DNA of 64,000 bases. Origin: Buxus sempervirens (Eukaryota; Streptophyta; Magnoliopsida; Buxales; Buxaceae). The position numbers and the translations under genes were made by a program. The stretch lies in the NCBI GenBank assembly GCA_947561395.2, contig OX387182.1, positions 43,393,949 to 43,457,948 of the forward strand, written 5' to 3'. Below are positions 11,501 to 24,263 of the stretch, in pieces. The stretch's first letter is position 1; every line of letters begins with the position of its first letter. The notes beneath the pieces are model-generated. The model was not told where the DNA came from. It searched no databases and was given only the letters and a program-made list of their open reading frames with translations.

Positions 11501-14500
11501 GTAATAAGTTCAAATATCTAGGATCAATGATACAAAAAGATAGAGGAATTGATAAAGATGTTGCACATAGGATTAGAGCTGGTTGGCTAAGTGGAGGGGT
11601 GCTTCTAGGGTTTTGTGTGATAACCGTGTTCCAGTTAGATCAAAGGATAAATTTTATAAGACAGCAATTAGATCAGCTATATTGTATGGTGCAGAATGTT
11701 GGTGGCAAAGAATCATCATGTTCAGAAGATGAGTGTAACCGAGATGAGGATGCTAAGATGGACTTGTGACAAAACTAAGAGAGACAAAATAGGAAATGAA
11801 GACATTCAAAAGTGGTTAGGCATAGCATGCATTAGGGAATATGGAGAAAAGTAGGTTAAGGTGGTTTGGTCATGTAAAGCGGAAACCTGGAGATGCACCT
11901 ATTAAAAGATGTGAGAATATGCACATTGAAGGGCCTAAGCGAGAAAAAAGAGACTTAAAAATACATGGATGGAGTCAATAAAACAAGATTTACAAAAACA
12001 TAAGTTAATTGAAGATATAATTTTTTATAGAACGGGATGGAGAGACAAGATTTGTGTTGCCAACCCCACTTTGGTTGGAACTGGCTTAAGATGATGATGA
12101 TTTTTCTGATCAGCAACTACTTTGTTCGGTTCTGAAAATACATTTTTGCTCCAATTTGTTAATGATTCACACAAACAACTGCCTATGGAAGAAGTTTCTT
12201 CCCAACTTCCTCACATCAGAAACAGTAGTAACACTTGCATGTGTTCCTCGAACTTGTAGCTGCCCTCAACTCTTCAGTGATTTTTTTGGTAGGATTCAAT
12301 TTTTTTCTATTTAATCAGACAATACACCCAAACATTAAGCAGAATGGAATTATAAATGGTCACTTCCACCCATTTGTCTTAGGAGAATTTGGAAAAGTCA
12401 CCTATCTATTACAAAAAGATTCTTAGCACTTCTTTCATCCAGGAAAGAAAAAGTTTAAAGTCAATTGTCCAAAGCAGAAAATCCCCAATATAGTGTATGC
12501 TTATGCATCCTCTAGTACAGGTGAATTTCCTTTTTGAAGAAAGAGAATGGATCCACTGATCAAATGTATAATTATAAATCATATGATCTAGTCCTCAAAT
12601 TACAGTGCAGAAAAGCTCTTGACACCTGCAGTTATCAAGCTTATAAAAATGAAGAACAAACAAAGAAAAAAATAATAATGCTAAAAATGAATCTGTTAGT
12701 TACAAGTTGCTTTAACTCCTCCATTCAAGTCTGCTTACTGTAAAGATAGCATAGATCTGTAAAATCACAAATCAAAGACTCATAAATTTTTTAAAGGGAA
12801 AAAGGGACCCTGAGAAACCATTTCTTTTTGTAAGAGGATACTACAGAGAGAGAGAGAGAGAGAGAACTATAAGTTTCAAAGCACAAAGAAGGAGCAGTTC
12901 CCTTTTACTACAAGTTATTGACCTAAAGTTGAAAAATTTTACCTGGCGAGGTATATTAGTATCATATGTGAGAGTGAAATTTTGACCATTGAGATCAATC
13001 TTGTTATCTCTGCAATAATTGTGAAATACTTTACAAATTGACATAAGCAAGCGCACTCCTCCATAATAACCTTCATTTTGCAACCGATTCACCTGCAACA
13101 TAAAGAAAAGATTACAATTATTCATTAAAAAAAAGTATAAAAGGAACCACATTATATTGAATGTTGCGGGAACAGTTGAATGCCAATGCTTATGTATCAA
13201 TTAATTTTTGGAAAAAATTGCAATCATTTAACATGCATGGATTGTTATCTGTTTGTGCATGCATGCGCACATACACGTGCATAAATATATTGACGCTATA
13301 AGTTGATAGAAGTTTACAAAGAATATATGAAAGATCAGCAAAAATTAACTTTCAATAGATAAAAACTTTATTTAAAAAAAAAATAATAATAAAGTTGGAA
13401 GAACCCCAAGGCCAGAGTAATGAACTTGAATTTTGAAATTAAAATTTAAGAGATGAGGACAAAAGTGGAGACACTTAAATCAATAATCCTTGAAGGGCAG
13501 TGATGTCCATGCTTCATGCTGCATGAGATGAATAAATAGATTGTCAAACACCGCCGCCCACAACACACACACACACACCCACCCCCCCCCCCCCCCCAAA
13601 AAAAGTAAAATAAAATCCATTGACATTGAAATTGGTATTTGCCAAATAATTTCATGCATGCATTATTTCATTTCAAAAAATGACCAAGATGGCAAACTTA
13701 GGACCAAATGTAAGCATCACAGAAGGATTTTCAATTTGGGAGAATCAGAAACGGGCATTCAAAATGAAGATGGAACACATTTAAGCATTTCATTCAAGAC
13801 TTTGAGCATTCAAATAAAATAGATCTCCTTTTCCCATTGTCCCTGTTATTACAGATGGGAGCACATTGAAATAAAAAGAATTTAAGTATATAGCGATACA
13901 GTGAACTTGCACGTCCAATACCATAAAATGCAATTAAGAAATAACATCCCACCTTTACCCAAACAACCATATTCCTATAGCATAATTCAGAACATATAAA
14001 GTAAAAAAAAAATGCTCTTAGACCAAGCTCCTCTCCTTTGTCAATGGACTAAAATAGCAATCAATTTTGCAGTCTTCTAAGAAGTTATCTTCCAAAAGTT
14101 CTAAAAAAAAATTTTCTATTAGTTGTTGCAAGGTATAGTCAGATGATGTAATTAATAGACTATCATATTGATCCAAATCATTACACCATCTAAAATATCC
14201 TTTTAGATCTGGAACCTGACAGCAACACCAGCAACTTGTGCCTCTTGGTTATTCTTTAAACACGTTTCAACATAAACATTCTGGTTTACTGTCATGTAGT
14301 AACAGGGATAACCGATCTTCTTGCCTTATTTCCTTTCTAAAGTTCAATGGTCAGTTATATAACAAATTCCCTTCCCTTTCACCACAGCTCTATCCTCAAG
14401 TTCCATGTCCAACACAAAAAAAAAAAAAAAAAAATCTCAACATCAGCAGCTAAGCTTAGTGCTGTATTACCCAAAATCTTCTTCATTTAGGGTTGTTTTC

Positions 14501-15549
14501 TCTTCCTATTCATTGAAGCATCTCTCATTAGTGTTTTAAAGAATACATGAACATGGTCAAGTGTCTGGATGTTATCATATTGAAAGCATATCTCTGCACA
14601 TCAAACCTTCCGTTTCTTCAAAGTTCTGCTTAAGGTAGATTGGATGCCATCCACATTAACAGGTATCGGCATCAAAGAAGAGTGAAATATTGAGAGCTTT
14701 TCAAAAGTTTCGGGTCAATAAAACAAGAAAATACTTTCGGAAATAGCTCTGCCCATGCTGAAGCTCTGTGAGTCTGTCTTCAGCAGAATTAAAATTGATG
14801 CATAGAAGACACAATTTCTAAAATATTGGATTCGTATTCAAAAAGAATAAATGTCAAACCAGTGCACATTAATAACTCAACCATCATATCAGCAGACCAG
14901 AAAACTCTCAGTTGCAAATCAAAGCAAAACCGAATTTAGTATCTTTCTGTCAAAAAAATAAAAAAGTTTAAGCCGTAACAATATACATTAAATTGCATTC
15001 GACTACATGCAGTCTCATTGCTCCATTTAGATTCAAATTGCAAAGATTTCATCACATGAACCATATACGTGTATCATTTCAATAAAAAGGCGATAATCAA
15101 ATAAATCGCAAGTTAAAGCATCTTCGGAAAAGAAAAAGGATGGAATTTCAATAAAACCCAAGCACATACCTCTATTAGTGCCCTTAATTATAGATCAGAT
15201 GAAAAAGATATAAGGAGAGAGACGAAAAATACAAATTAGATGATGATGTCAATTACAGATCAGATGAAAACATATAATAGAGAGAGAGAGAGAGAGAGAG
15301 GGAGAGATGAATTATACAAACCAGATGATCAAGGGATCGGAACTGAACGAGATCGTGCGTTGGGTGGGGGTGGATGACGAGATCATCGGAAGGCTGCAAC
15401 CGCACCGAAGCCCAGAAATTGCCAAGGCTGAAGGAGATGGTACGGCCGAAATAAACATCACTAGGGTTTCCTAGGAGACCCACCCTCGCGTATGCTTTGT
15501 GCTCGATGACTGACGAATCCTTAACGGAAGATGCAGCAGTTCCCGCCAT
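8524..15549 (-). CDS. GLCAK: Glucuronokinase (GHMP-family sugar kinase), complete, six exons
   Basis: Phosphorylates D-glucuronic acid at C1 with ATP to give glucuronate 1-phosphate, the salvage step (after myo-inositol oxygenase) leading to UDP-glucuronate for cell-wall polysaccharides; cytosolic. Exons in transcript order: 15322-15549, 12943-13092, 10364-10552, 10164-10280, 9049-9209 and 8524-8767. All introns are GT-AG and phases agree throughout, giving 362 aa, the length I recall for Arabidopsis GlcAK. Start chosen at 15549 ([10 protein letters not shown]) because an upstream in-frame ATG at 15585 adds residues not expected in the family. Conserved landmarks: [16 protein letters not shown] near residue 24, the ATP-binding GHMP motif [10 protein letters not shown] at 127-136 placed across the exon 2/3 junction, the [18 protein letters not shown] block, and the C-terminal FTGSGGAV at 310-317. 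No disabling change seen. Introns 1 and 2 exceed 2 kb; intron 2 holds an RTE fragment. Confidence 0.95.
11323..12158 (+). repeat. 58-bp direct repeats on both sides of the RTE fragment
   Basis: Positions 11323-11380 and 12101-12158 are each 58 bp and differ at 6 positions by eye. Both begin TTTTTCTGAT and end with TG after CTCCAAT. One copy abuts the first recognisable element sequence, and the other follows directly after its ATGATGATGA tail. The simplest reading is an unusually long target-site duplication. The alternative is a pre-existing tandem repeat into which the element inserted. Confidence 0.7.
11381..12100 (+). mobile_element. RTE-type LINE 3' fragment inside glucuronokinase intron 2
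   Basis: A 5'-truncated plant RTE-clade non-LTR element. The reverse-transcriptase C-terminal region reads as [30 protein letters not shown] and [10 protein letters not shown] (about 11407-11585). This is followed by decayed pieces matching the family's LRWFGHVKR block near 11853. The end is GTTGGAACTGGCTTAAGATGATGATGA, here given as its last words TTGGTTGGAACTGG and ATGATGATGA at 12071-12100, typical of RTE tails, which end in short repeats rather than poly-A. Frameshifts and stops are present. The fragment is antisense to the host gene and bounded by 58-bp direct repeats. Confidence 0.75.
13550..13602. repeat. CA microsatellite followed by poly-C and poly-A
   Basis: In glucuronokinase intron 1, a short CA repeat is followed by a C tract (about 17 C) and an A tract. 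Other simple repeats in this gene: AG at 12845-12866 and 15279-15300. They explain the low-complexity open frames nearby. Confidence 0.8.
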
Positions 15550-16036
15550 GACGGTTTTGTTTCTCTTCTTCCGGGAATATGACAAGCATTGTCAAAGAAC
15601 CAAATATCTGATTGCATGACTTTATAATAATATAATATAACCTTTAAAATAATTTAAATAAAATATATTTTTACTATAATATTAATAATTTTTTAAAATT
15701 AAATCTTTTGATGTAACATTAGAAATCAATTTTTAAGAAAAAAAAATATTAACAATTTACCCTTTAAGGCTTTCAATAATCCCACTTTCTCTTGTTTAGG
15801 GCAAAGGGGTTTCTGCGAAAGGGTGAAGGGCTAAGTGCTAGGGTCTCTGCGAGAAGGAAATCGAAGCACTCGGAAGCTCCTAGATTGCAATGGTTGTCCA
15901 AAATCTCTGGTGGTCTGCGTAGATTGGCAACCAAACGCAATTCTTTAGGATGGAACTCACCGATGACAGCGACGAAGACAAGGATGAGACTAGCATCAAT
16001 AGGCATCGATTTGGCCATCGATGTACAGGCTGCTAC
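15550..16036. promoter_or_regulatory. Upstream region of the glucuronokinase gene (487 bp before an LTR)
   Basis: Only 487 bp separate the kinase start codon from the left end of the gypsy LTR at 16037, so the proximal promoter of the minus-strand gene should lie here. Positions 15610-15760 are AT-rich. Positions 15790-16036 are GC-richer with 94- and 81-codon open frames on opposite strands, neither recognised. This sequence resumes at 19431 beyond the LTR. No defined promoter element can be claimed. Confidence 0.4.
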
Positions 16037-19000
16037 TGTAAGATCCTGGAATTCTGAGAAAAAAAATTATAATTAAGATTAAATATATTAAGTAAGAATA
16101 AAATAAATAGAAGATTAAAAATTTAGTTAAGCCAATTGGTGAGTGGGTTGGATAAGTTGTAGTATAAAGGGTTGGTTTAATTTAGTTTGTTGACTCGGTT
16201 CAATGGTTCAAGGGTTCAAGTGATTCAATGTTTAAACCAAAAGAAAAAAAAAAAGAAAAAACAAAACAAAAATAAATTACGTTTTTTGTTTGGGGGGGTT
16301 TTGTGCTTGGGTCGTTAGGTTTAGAAGGCAACAAAACAAAAGCAAAACCAGGGGAAATGTAGAAGAAGAGGAGGAAAAAGGGGGAGTCGTTCTTGAGGGT
16401 TGCTATAGAGAAAAGAAGAAGAAGAAAGGAGAAGAAAAAGAAGAGAAGGGGGAAAACGTGTGTCAAGGGTTTGGGGGAAAGAAGAGTAAAACGCAGAGGA
16501 GAAGAGGAAGGAAGAAGAAGAAGAGGGAAAGAAGAGAAAAGGAAGAGGAAAAGAGAGAGAGTGGGCGTGGATTTGCTCCACCGCAAGTAAGTAGCACCTT
16601 TTTAAAATTGATTAAATGATTTCTCTTTGGGCTTTTGGCGAACAGAAATTTCTGGTCTTTGGCGTACAGAAATTTCTCTTTGTTTTTGTTTATGGCATGC
16701 TCATAGGTAAGAAAAAAAAACCAACAAGCTCAATGGATTGTTTGTGGATGTCGTTCGATCAATTATGGGTTTATTTCTCCAACCCGGCAGCATGCGTTAA
16801 CTCTCTATTTTGTTGCCGCAGACAGATTTTTGTTTCGATTTCCTTTGTTTTGATAAATTAATTGTTAGAATGGATTATTAGATGGCTATCGAGCATGACT
16901 TGAATATGGTATTTCTGTTTGTGAGAAAACGCCCATTTTAGAGCAATCGTGTGTTTAAAACTTTTGTTTTTCTTCTTCTGAAATTTCTTTCTAACTTTTC
17001 CTTCCCTAAAATTGATTCGAGGTTCTGTTAGAAACATTCAATTTAGGTTCTGATTTGGGGTTCTGATTTGAAGTTCTATTAGAAACATCCAAGTTAGGTT
17101 CTAATTTGGGGTTCTGTTAGAGATGTCTGATCTTAGGTTCTGAGTTGATTGGAAAATTTAAATATGTTTTGTTTATCGGTGAATCGATTTGCTTTAGTTT
17201 AAAGCAATTATAAGAGGAGGGCGATTGATCAGACTTACTTTGTGGTTTCTTCCTTGGATTTCTGTTGTTGATCTCATTAGTGCTTGATGGATGTATTAGG
17301 TGGACAGTGACAATTTGGGTCGTTTACTTGATTTGAGGATTGTTTTGGATTCCATTGGCCTAGCGTGGTCTTTCCTGCCTAACTGCTAGTTACTGTTAGA
17401 TGCGGGTAATTGCCGTAAGATGATTAGAACCTACTAGTGATCATATTGTGGTAATTTAAAAGGGGAAAAGACCCATTCCTTGTTCGGAATTGATAATTCA
17501 AACTTTGTTGTCTAGAAAAATTAAGGTTGATTTCTTGCTTTTAAGAATTTTAAGGGGTTATTCAAAGAGGTGTTTGCAAGGTTTAGGAGTAGGATAGGAG
17601 GTAGGTATGTGTTAGGAAAATTTCAGGTTTGCATAGAAATCATCTGAAGTTTAAAAACAGAACAACATTCTGTTATCTGGTTTTAAACTGGTGTAAGATT
17701 TCGGTAGCTTGCGAAGGCTAGGAATCTTCGCGTAAAAATTCATAATTGTAGTCTAAAATTTAGTTTAGGGTATTTGTAGTTGAATGGAATTGGTTTGGGA
17801 CCAATCAGAACTCGAGGCATTGCGAGAAAAATCATGAAAAATTGATGGTGTCCGTCCATTTGTTTTCGCGGCAGGTTATAACCAGTTGTAGTAAAACAGC
17901 CACAAGTTCCTGTAAGAAACTGCGAATTACGAACCGTTTGTTGTGTTGGAAACTAGACTAGTAGAGCTTTCTAACGATGTATGTCACGTATACTAATTCC
18001 TCATAAATTAAATCAGGTTTAGCATTCAATTAACTAGTTAAAATCAGTTCTGCCGAATGAATAACAATTTCAAACCAACCGTGGATAATTTGTATCGGTA
18101 TTATCCAAACATGAAATTGATCTATTTCTAACTTGTGTTCGAAACTGGTTTATAAAAGGAATTAAGATTGTAATTGGAAATTGAAGTTGAGGTTTCTTGT
18201 TCGTTGAGAAAGGCAATGAGCCTATGGCATCCCGAAAGACAGAATGGCCTAGGGATTTAAGGGCAAGTGAACAGCGAGGTTCACTTGGATTGAATTTTAC
18301 TTTGGCAGTTGATTTCTTACAGGTTTGTTTAGTCAAATATTTGCATGGTTAATTACTATACGAGTCTAGGCCGTATAGAGAGTCGTGGATCCACAGTCTG
18401 TCTAGCTTGTGTGTTAGTGATGGCTTATCGAGTTAACACCCAGGGCCATATGCCCTACCACCATGTGGGATTGGTGAGGCTCTCTTGTGGGATGGAGGGC
18501 TGCGGCAACCCGTCCACCATGTGGGATCGGCGAGGTCTGTGTACGAGTGAGTATGTGTGTGTATGTGTGTGTGGGTGCGTGTGTGGGTTGTTTCCTTGCT
18601 AGCCCATGCGTGGGTGCTCCACTCCAGGCAAAGACCCTGATCAGGCTCGAACCGTGAGTCGTGAGGTGGCAAACCGGCTGAGGGGTGGTTGTCTCAATTT
18701 ATAGAATCACTAATCCATGAGTTTTGTACATATACTTTATGCTGACATTGTAGTTTGGTGTGCTCTGATTTTATCTGCTCATTACTAGTATTGTGTAAAT
18801 GATAATGAACTGCTTCTTCGCATGATTTGGATAGAGATTTATCGTATGATATGTTAGCATGTTATTTAATTAGCTTAAAGTTGCATAAACAGTTTTATAT
18901 CATGCATGTGCTACTTACTGGGACATTAGTTTCACCCGTGTTTTGGATTTATCGGTTTTGTTTTAGATTCTGCTTGTGAGCCGCATATTGGGGCAGAGTA

Positions 19001-19425
19001 TCAATGGGGATCTGGAGTATCGGCAGAAGGATCACTACTCGGCTAGATCTATAGAAGGAAAAATATTTATTTTTGGATAGTTGTAAAATTTGTTTTGAAG
19101 ATTGTATGTTGTAAATGATGAGAGAGAGAGAGGGTGTGAAGCTTAGTAAACCGTATTCGTAGATCTGTACAGTTGGATGGTTTAGTTTTTGAATGGATGC
19201 ATGATGGCTATATGTTATGTTTGTGTTTATCAGGTATTGGTTTGAAGGCTTAGCCCATTCTTGTAAATACAGGCGTTATATAGCCGTTTTTCTGAAAATT
19301 TTTAGGATGTTATTTTTGTGTCTGGTTAGTTCTTAAGTTAGTTTTTACCACACTTTGGGCCCTAAGCTAACGCCCAGGAGCCAATATAAACCCGATACGG
19401 GTGGACCTGGTTCCGGGGTGCTACA
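16037..19425 (+). mobile_element. Gypsy-type solo LTR, 3.39 kb, 5-bp target duplication GCTAC
   Basis: A fossil. It begins TGTAAGATCCTGGAATT and ends GGTTCCGGGGTGCTACA, that is TG...CA, and is flanked by exact GCTAC duplications at 16032-16036 and 19426-19430. No internal coding region is present, so this is a solo LTR left by LTR-LTR recombination. Landmarks shared with the LTRs at 21098, 35084 and in part 45418: a purine-rich tract (16330-16565), a GTAAGTAGCA block (16587-16596), GT microsatellite (18545-18590) and the block GCGTTATATAGCCGTTTTTC near 19273. By eye it is closest to the LTR at 35084. Assigned to gypsy, probably a Del/Tekay-like chromovirus, through the polypurine-tract context of that relative. 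Confidence 0.8.
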
Positions 19426-19430
19426 GCTAC

Positions 19431-20439
19431 TGCCGTCCGATAGCCTGTCCTTTGCCTCAGGACTTCAACTCTCTCGTAAGCTGGCTTTTTTGTGGGTTTC
19501 TCTTCATGATGATTATAGATTAGCTTCTAGTATGTTGTTTTGTTTTAAGGTTTGGCCATCTATCGGCTCCGTTCAAGGCCAATGGCCTTATTTTGTCAGT
19601 CCATGTGCTATTTGATGCTAGGTTTCAAGGTGTTCCCTAACCTTTTGTTGGTCTTTGCGCCTAGTTTAGGGAAGGGTCAGAGTTCCAATCCCTCCCCGTT
19701 TCATCGCATCTCTGATTGTGACTCTTTCCTCTTTGTGGGCCCTCCAAATCCACATGATAGCGGATCCCTTCTCAGGTGAATCTGATGGTTTTCCATCAAG
19801 TGTTTTGGCCTTGGCCGTATGCCTGATTTTGATCTTGAACAGTGCAAAGGCTAATAGTAAGGTTGTTGGGTGCATTTTTGATTATTTGGTCTCTTTTGTG
19901 TGTTCAACGGTGGATCCTATTCTGTATGATGTTCTATTCTCTTTTGTTAATGAAATGGCATAGTTATGGCCTTCTTCCAACAACAAAAAAAAGAATTCAA
20001 ATCAAACTCCCAAGGCATTGTTTTCTACCTTAAGAGAGGAAGAAGACGAATATGACAAAGACAATCATACAATAAGGTCTTCATTGTGCTCCTCTTCTCC
20101 CCCAATCATCGTTTGAGCTTTCCTTGACCGATGATCAATGAAAGATTCATTCAACTGCAGTAAAAGGAACAATTATAAGGACTACTTGTATATACATTTC
20201 CACGTTTCAAAATAATTGGACTAGATGTTGAGATATTAAATAAACTTTTACTTTATTGATAAATAAACAGATACAGATCTCTCTAATTCGTCTAATTCTT
20301 TTCTTCAAAACCTCATGATTGAGGGCTAAAATAGCTTGATCTCAAAATTATAAATATTTTTAATATTTGAAATTAAGCAAAGCTAATGATAATACTATAT
20401 CAAATTCATCGAACCTAATTTAAGGGTCCAGCAAAGCAT
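19431..20439. other. Unassigned sequence between the solo LTR and the copia relic
   Basis: The left part continues the sequence interrupted at 16036 by the LTR. Open frames up to 86 codons occur on both strands, with no recognised family. An A-rich tract near 19983-19992 might be the tail of a decayed retroposed copy, but no matching duplication was found. The true left end of the copia relic may lie anywhere within 20000-20450. Confidence 0.35.
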
Positions 20440-21097
20440 ATATAATATTAGGTAAAGGTACAACATTTTGTATTCATGATGCTCTATTTCTCCAAGATCC
20501 AGAAGAAACTTGTTGAGTTTTAAAGATATGCATCTAGACTAAGGTAATAAGAGCATCTTCTTACTAATCAAATGTTTTTGCACTAGAAGCACACATTAGA
20601 AAAGTTGTTTGCATTCTCTTATGGGTTGTCTTATACAACGATGAAGATACTTGAATCATATATTGTGATGCACTAGAAGTTTACTAATCCTAAGGTGTTT
20701 ATGATTTGATATGATTATCTTGAACATCCAAGTTCCATAAAGATGAGAAGAATTATTGAAAATTCATAGGACATCCATTAAAGTATCAGAAGATTCTTTT
20801 ACCAAGTGATTACCTATGTTTTTCTTGTTCTCGAAGTAAACTAATTATTAGATCATCCCTTTTTCAAAAGTGATTGTTGAATCTCCATCATTCTAAAAAG
20901 GAATTCAATGAGATATTATTGGGCTTATAAAACCTTCATGTGGAATATTTAAATTTTATGGTTTTGATTAATACATTAACTAGATGGTCAAATGTTTGTC
21001 TTCTTTCTACTAGAAATATTGTATTTGCTAAACTTGGTATATATATTGATTTTGATTCCCCATCTATTATTAGATATCTTGAGCCCTTTACAAGGGA

Positions 21098-24000
21098 TGT
21101 AAGACCCTGGAATTTTAAATATGAGTAAATAAAGACTTCATAAGTTAATTGGAAAAAAAAATCATAATAAATAACATAATAATAATAGTAAAGCCAATTG
21201 GGTCCAATATATTAAATGGGTTATTGGTTTAAGGGTTATAAGTTAATGGGTTGGTTTGATTAGTGGGTTAAAGGGGTTTTGGTTCAATGGATTGGTTTGG
21301 GTTCAATGGATTCATGGTTCAATGGTTTAAAAAAAAAGAAAAAAAAAAACAAAAGCAAATGACGATTGTAAATTTGGGGGTTTTTGTGTTTTGTTCGTTA
21401 GGTTAGGAGGCAACGAAAAAAAAAAACAAAGAGGAAATCGGAGGAGGAAGAAGGAGAGAGGAGAAGAGGGAGAAGAAGAAGAGGGAAAAAGAAAGGGGAC
21501 GAAGGAGAGAGGGGCGTCCTTGATTGCTGTTGGGGTTTAAAACGAAAAGGAGAAAAAAAAAACGAGTGGAGAGGAGTCGTGGAGAGGAGCCGTGGAGAGG
21601 GAAAAGAGGAGAGGACAAAAGAGGAGAAGAGAAGAAGAGGAAGAAGAGAAAAGAGAAAGAAGAGGAGAAGAAAAGAAAGGAAGAAGAATAGAAGAGGGTT
21701 TGGACGATTGGTTTTGTCCGGACGTGGGATTCTACGAAATTTGGTAAGTAGCATGTTTTATCGATCGCTGTTTTCTTTCTTTATGTCGGTATGTTTAATC
21801 GATTGCTGTTGGTCGATTTCTGTTGGTGGATTTCGAAATTTGCTTGATTGCTATTGGTCGATTGCTGTTGGTCAACTGAGCATGGGTTTGATCGAGTACT
21901 ATTGGAGTTTTCTATGGATTTTTGTTGTAGTTGATTCTTGTTAATTACTATTCTGGTTCTGTTCGTTACTCCTCTGTTGCAAACGAAAAGTTCTCCAATT
22001 TGAGGTTATTTTACTTCGAAGGAAAATCTGATTTCTATCTGTTATTTTACATCGAAATAGAAAATTGGCAGCAACTCCAAAGTAACACCACTAGTAGATT
22101 TTGATTGAGAAATCAGTAACTGAAATGGTAGATGTATGTTCTGATTTTGATTTATCATGAGAATTGTAAATTAGGTTCAGATTGTAATTTAGGTTTAGAT
22201 TTTATTTTTTTTTATTGTGGTTTGTTTTGCTGGAGATCTTTATTGAGTTGGAGGATATATTAGATGGACAATGGTAATTTGGATGACTTACTTGATCTGA
22301 GAATTGTTTGGTTCCATTGGTTGAATGGGCCTTATCCTGCTTAACTGTTAGTTGCTGTTAATGACATTTAGCTGATTAGAACCTACCAATGATCATGTAG
22401 TGATAATTTTAAGAAACTGATTTAAATCTATTAATGATCAGGTTGTGGTAAAGAAGCTGATTAGAAATTGCCAATGGTTATGTTGTGGTAATTTACCAGG
22501 GAAAAGACCCATTCCTTGTTCGAGATTATAGCTTATACTTTGGGGTCTAGCAAAATTTAGGTGGATTTCTTGCTTTAAGGATCTTAAGGGGCGATTCAAA
22601 AAAGGGATTTGCAAGGATTTTTAGTCATAAAAGAGGTAGGTAAGTGTTAGGAAACTGCCAGGTTTGCATGGGAACAAATTTACAGCTCAAAAGTAGAAAC
22701 CATTCTGTTATTCGGTCTTAAACCTGTGTAAAAGTTCAGTGGCTTGTGAAGGCTAGTAATCTTCGCGTAAAAATTCATTTTAGTAGTTTCAAATTTAGTT
22801 TAAGATGTTTTTAGTTGAAAATGAGTGGTGGTAGGTGATTTGGACCTCAAATTAGGGAATTAAAAATCACCGAAGTGAAGCCATCAGCGAGTTGGGCTTT
22901 CGCGGCTGTTTAAAACCACCTGTAGTAAAACAGTCATAACTTTCTGTAGGAAACTTCAAATTACGAACCGTTTGTTGCGTTGGAAACTAGACTCGTAGGG
23001 CTTTCCAACAATGTATAGCACGCATACCATTCCTCATAAATCAGATCCGATTTAAAATTCAATTAACTAGTTAAAATCACATTTGCAGAGTAATTAATGA
23101 TTTCAAACTACTGTCTATTTATTCGTGAACAATTCGATTGGGTAAAACGAATTGCGATTTGTAATTTGGAATTGAAATTGAGGCTTCGTGTCAGTTGAAA
23201 AAGACGAGGAGCCTAAGGATTGAATGGTAAGTGAACAACGAGGTTCACTTGAATCGAGTTTTACAGGGGCAGTTGATTTCTTATAGGTCTTGTTTATTAA
23301 ATTAATTGCATGGTTAATTCTTATCCGAATCTAGGTCGCATAGAGAGTTGTGGATCCACAGTCCGTTAGATCGTGCGTTAGTGTTGGCTTGTTGAGTTAA
23401 TACCCCGGGCTAATTGCGTACCATCGTGTGGGATCGGTGAGGCCTTCGTGTGGGATCGATGAGCTGCAGCGTGCCAGCCCATGCGTGGGTGCTTCACTCG
23501 TACGATGACCATGCGCTGCTTCGAAGGCGAGTAGTGAGGTGGCAAACTAGCTAAGGGTGTTAACCCGATTTACAGACACGCTAATTCATGAATCTTGCAC
23601 ACACTTTATTCTCTGAAATTGTATTGTTATGTGAATTGCTCTTCGCATGAATGGTTGGAATTAATTGTATACTATGTAGCATGTTAATTTATTAATTGAA
23701 ACTGCATAAATTGTTTATCCCATGCATTGTGCTACTTACTGAGACATTAGTCTCACGTGAGTTTTTGTTTTACCGGTTTTGTTTTCAGACCCAGCGAGCG
23801 TGACGCGTAGTGGGGTTGAGTTCGAGGGTTACCCGGATTATAGACCGGAAGACTACTACCGTCCCGACTAGAGGTCGAGAAGAAACTTTTTGTTGGATTG
23901 TTGTACATGTCATTTTTGAAACTGTACATATTGTACATATTGTAAATGAAAAGAGAGAGAGAGAGGGAGAGAGAGAGAGAACTTAGTGAAATTTATTTTG

Positions 24001-24263
24001 ACCTGTGCATATGTGATGGTTTAGTTTTTTTTGAATGGATATATATAAACTGTGTTTATTAGGTGATTATTTGTGGTTTCAGAGCCTAGCGCCCATTCTC
24101 GTATTTACAGACGTTATATAGCCGTTTTTCTGAAAAACTTTAGAATGCTATTTTTGTGTATCTGGTTAGTTCTGAAGTTAGTTTTCAATAATTTGGGCCC
24201 TAAAGTAGCGCTCAGGAGCCAGTATAAACCCGACACGTGTAGACCTAGTTCCGTGGTGCTACA
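21098..24263 (+). mobile_element. Gypsy-type solo LTR, 3.17 kb, 5-bp target duplication AGGGA, inside copia
   Basis: A fossil. Begins TGTAAGACCCTGGAATT and ends TTCCGTGGTGCTACA. AGGGA duplications lie at 21093-21097 and 24264-24268, within the copia integrase region. Carries the same ordered blocks as the LTR at 16037: purine-rich tract (21415-21690), GTAAGTAGCA (21744-21753), and GCGTTATATAGCCGTTTTTC (near 24111). It is visibly more diverged from 16037 and 35084 than those two are from each other, so probably an older or separate subfamily copy. No internal region remains. Confidence 0.8.

Noticed and set aside
15792-16076. 94-codon plus-strand frame upstream of glucuronokinase, overlapping an 81-codon minus-strand frame
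   Set aside because: No recognised family, and the last codons run into the LTR; not enough support for a gene.
16200-16619. Overlapping open frames of 65-128 codons on both strands, rich in Lys/Glu/Arg or Phe/Leu/Ser
   Set aside because: They come from the purine-rich tract of the gypsy LTR; the same happens at 21398-21760 and 35389-35804.
18345-18672. Open frames with GT/AC-type simple repeats on both strands (also 37605-37985)
   Set aside because: Low-complexity microsatellite sequence inside LTRs, with no protein family resemblance.
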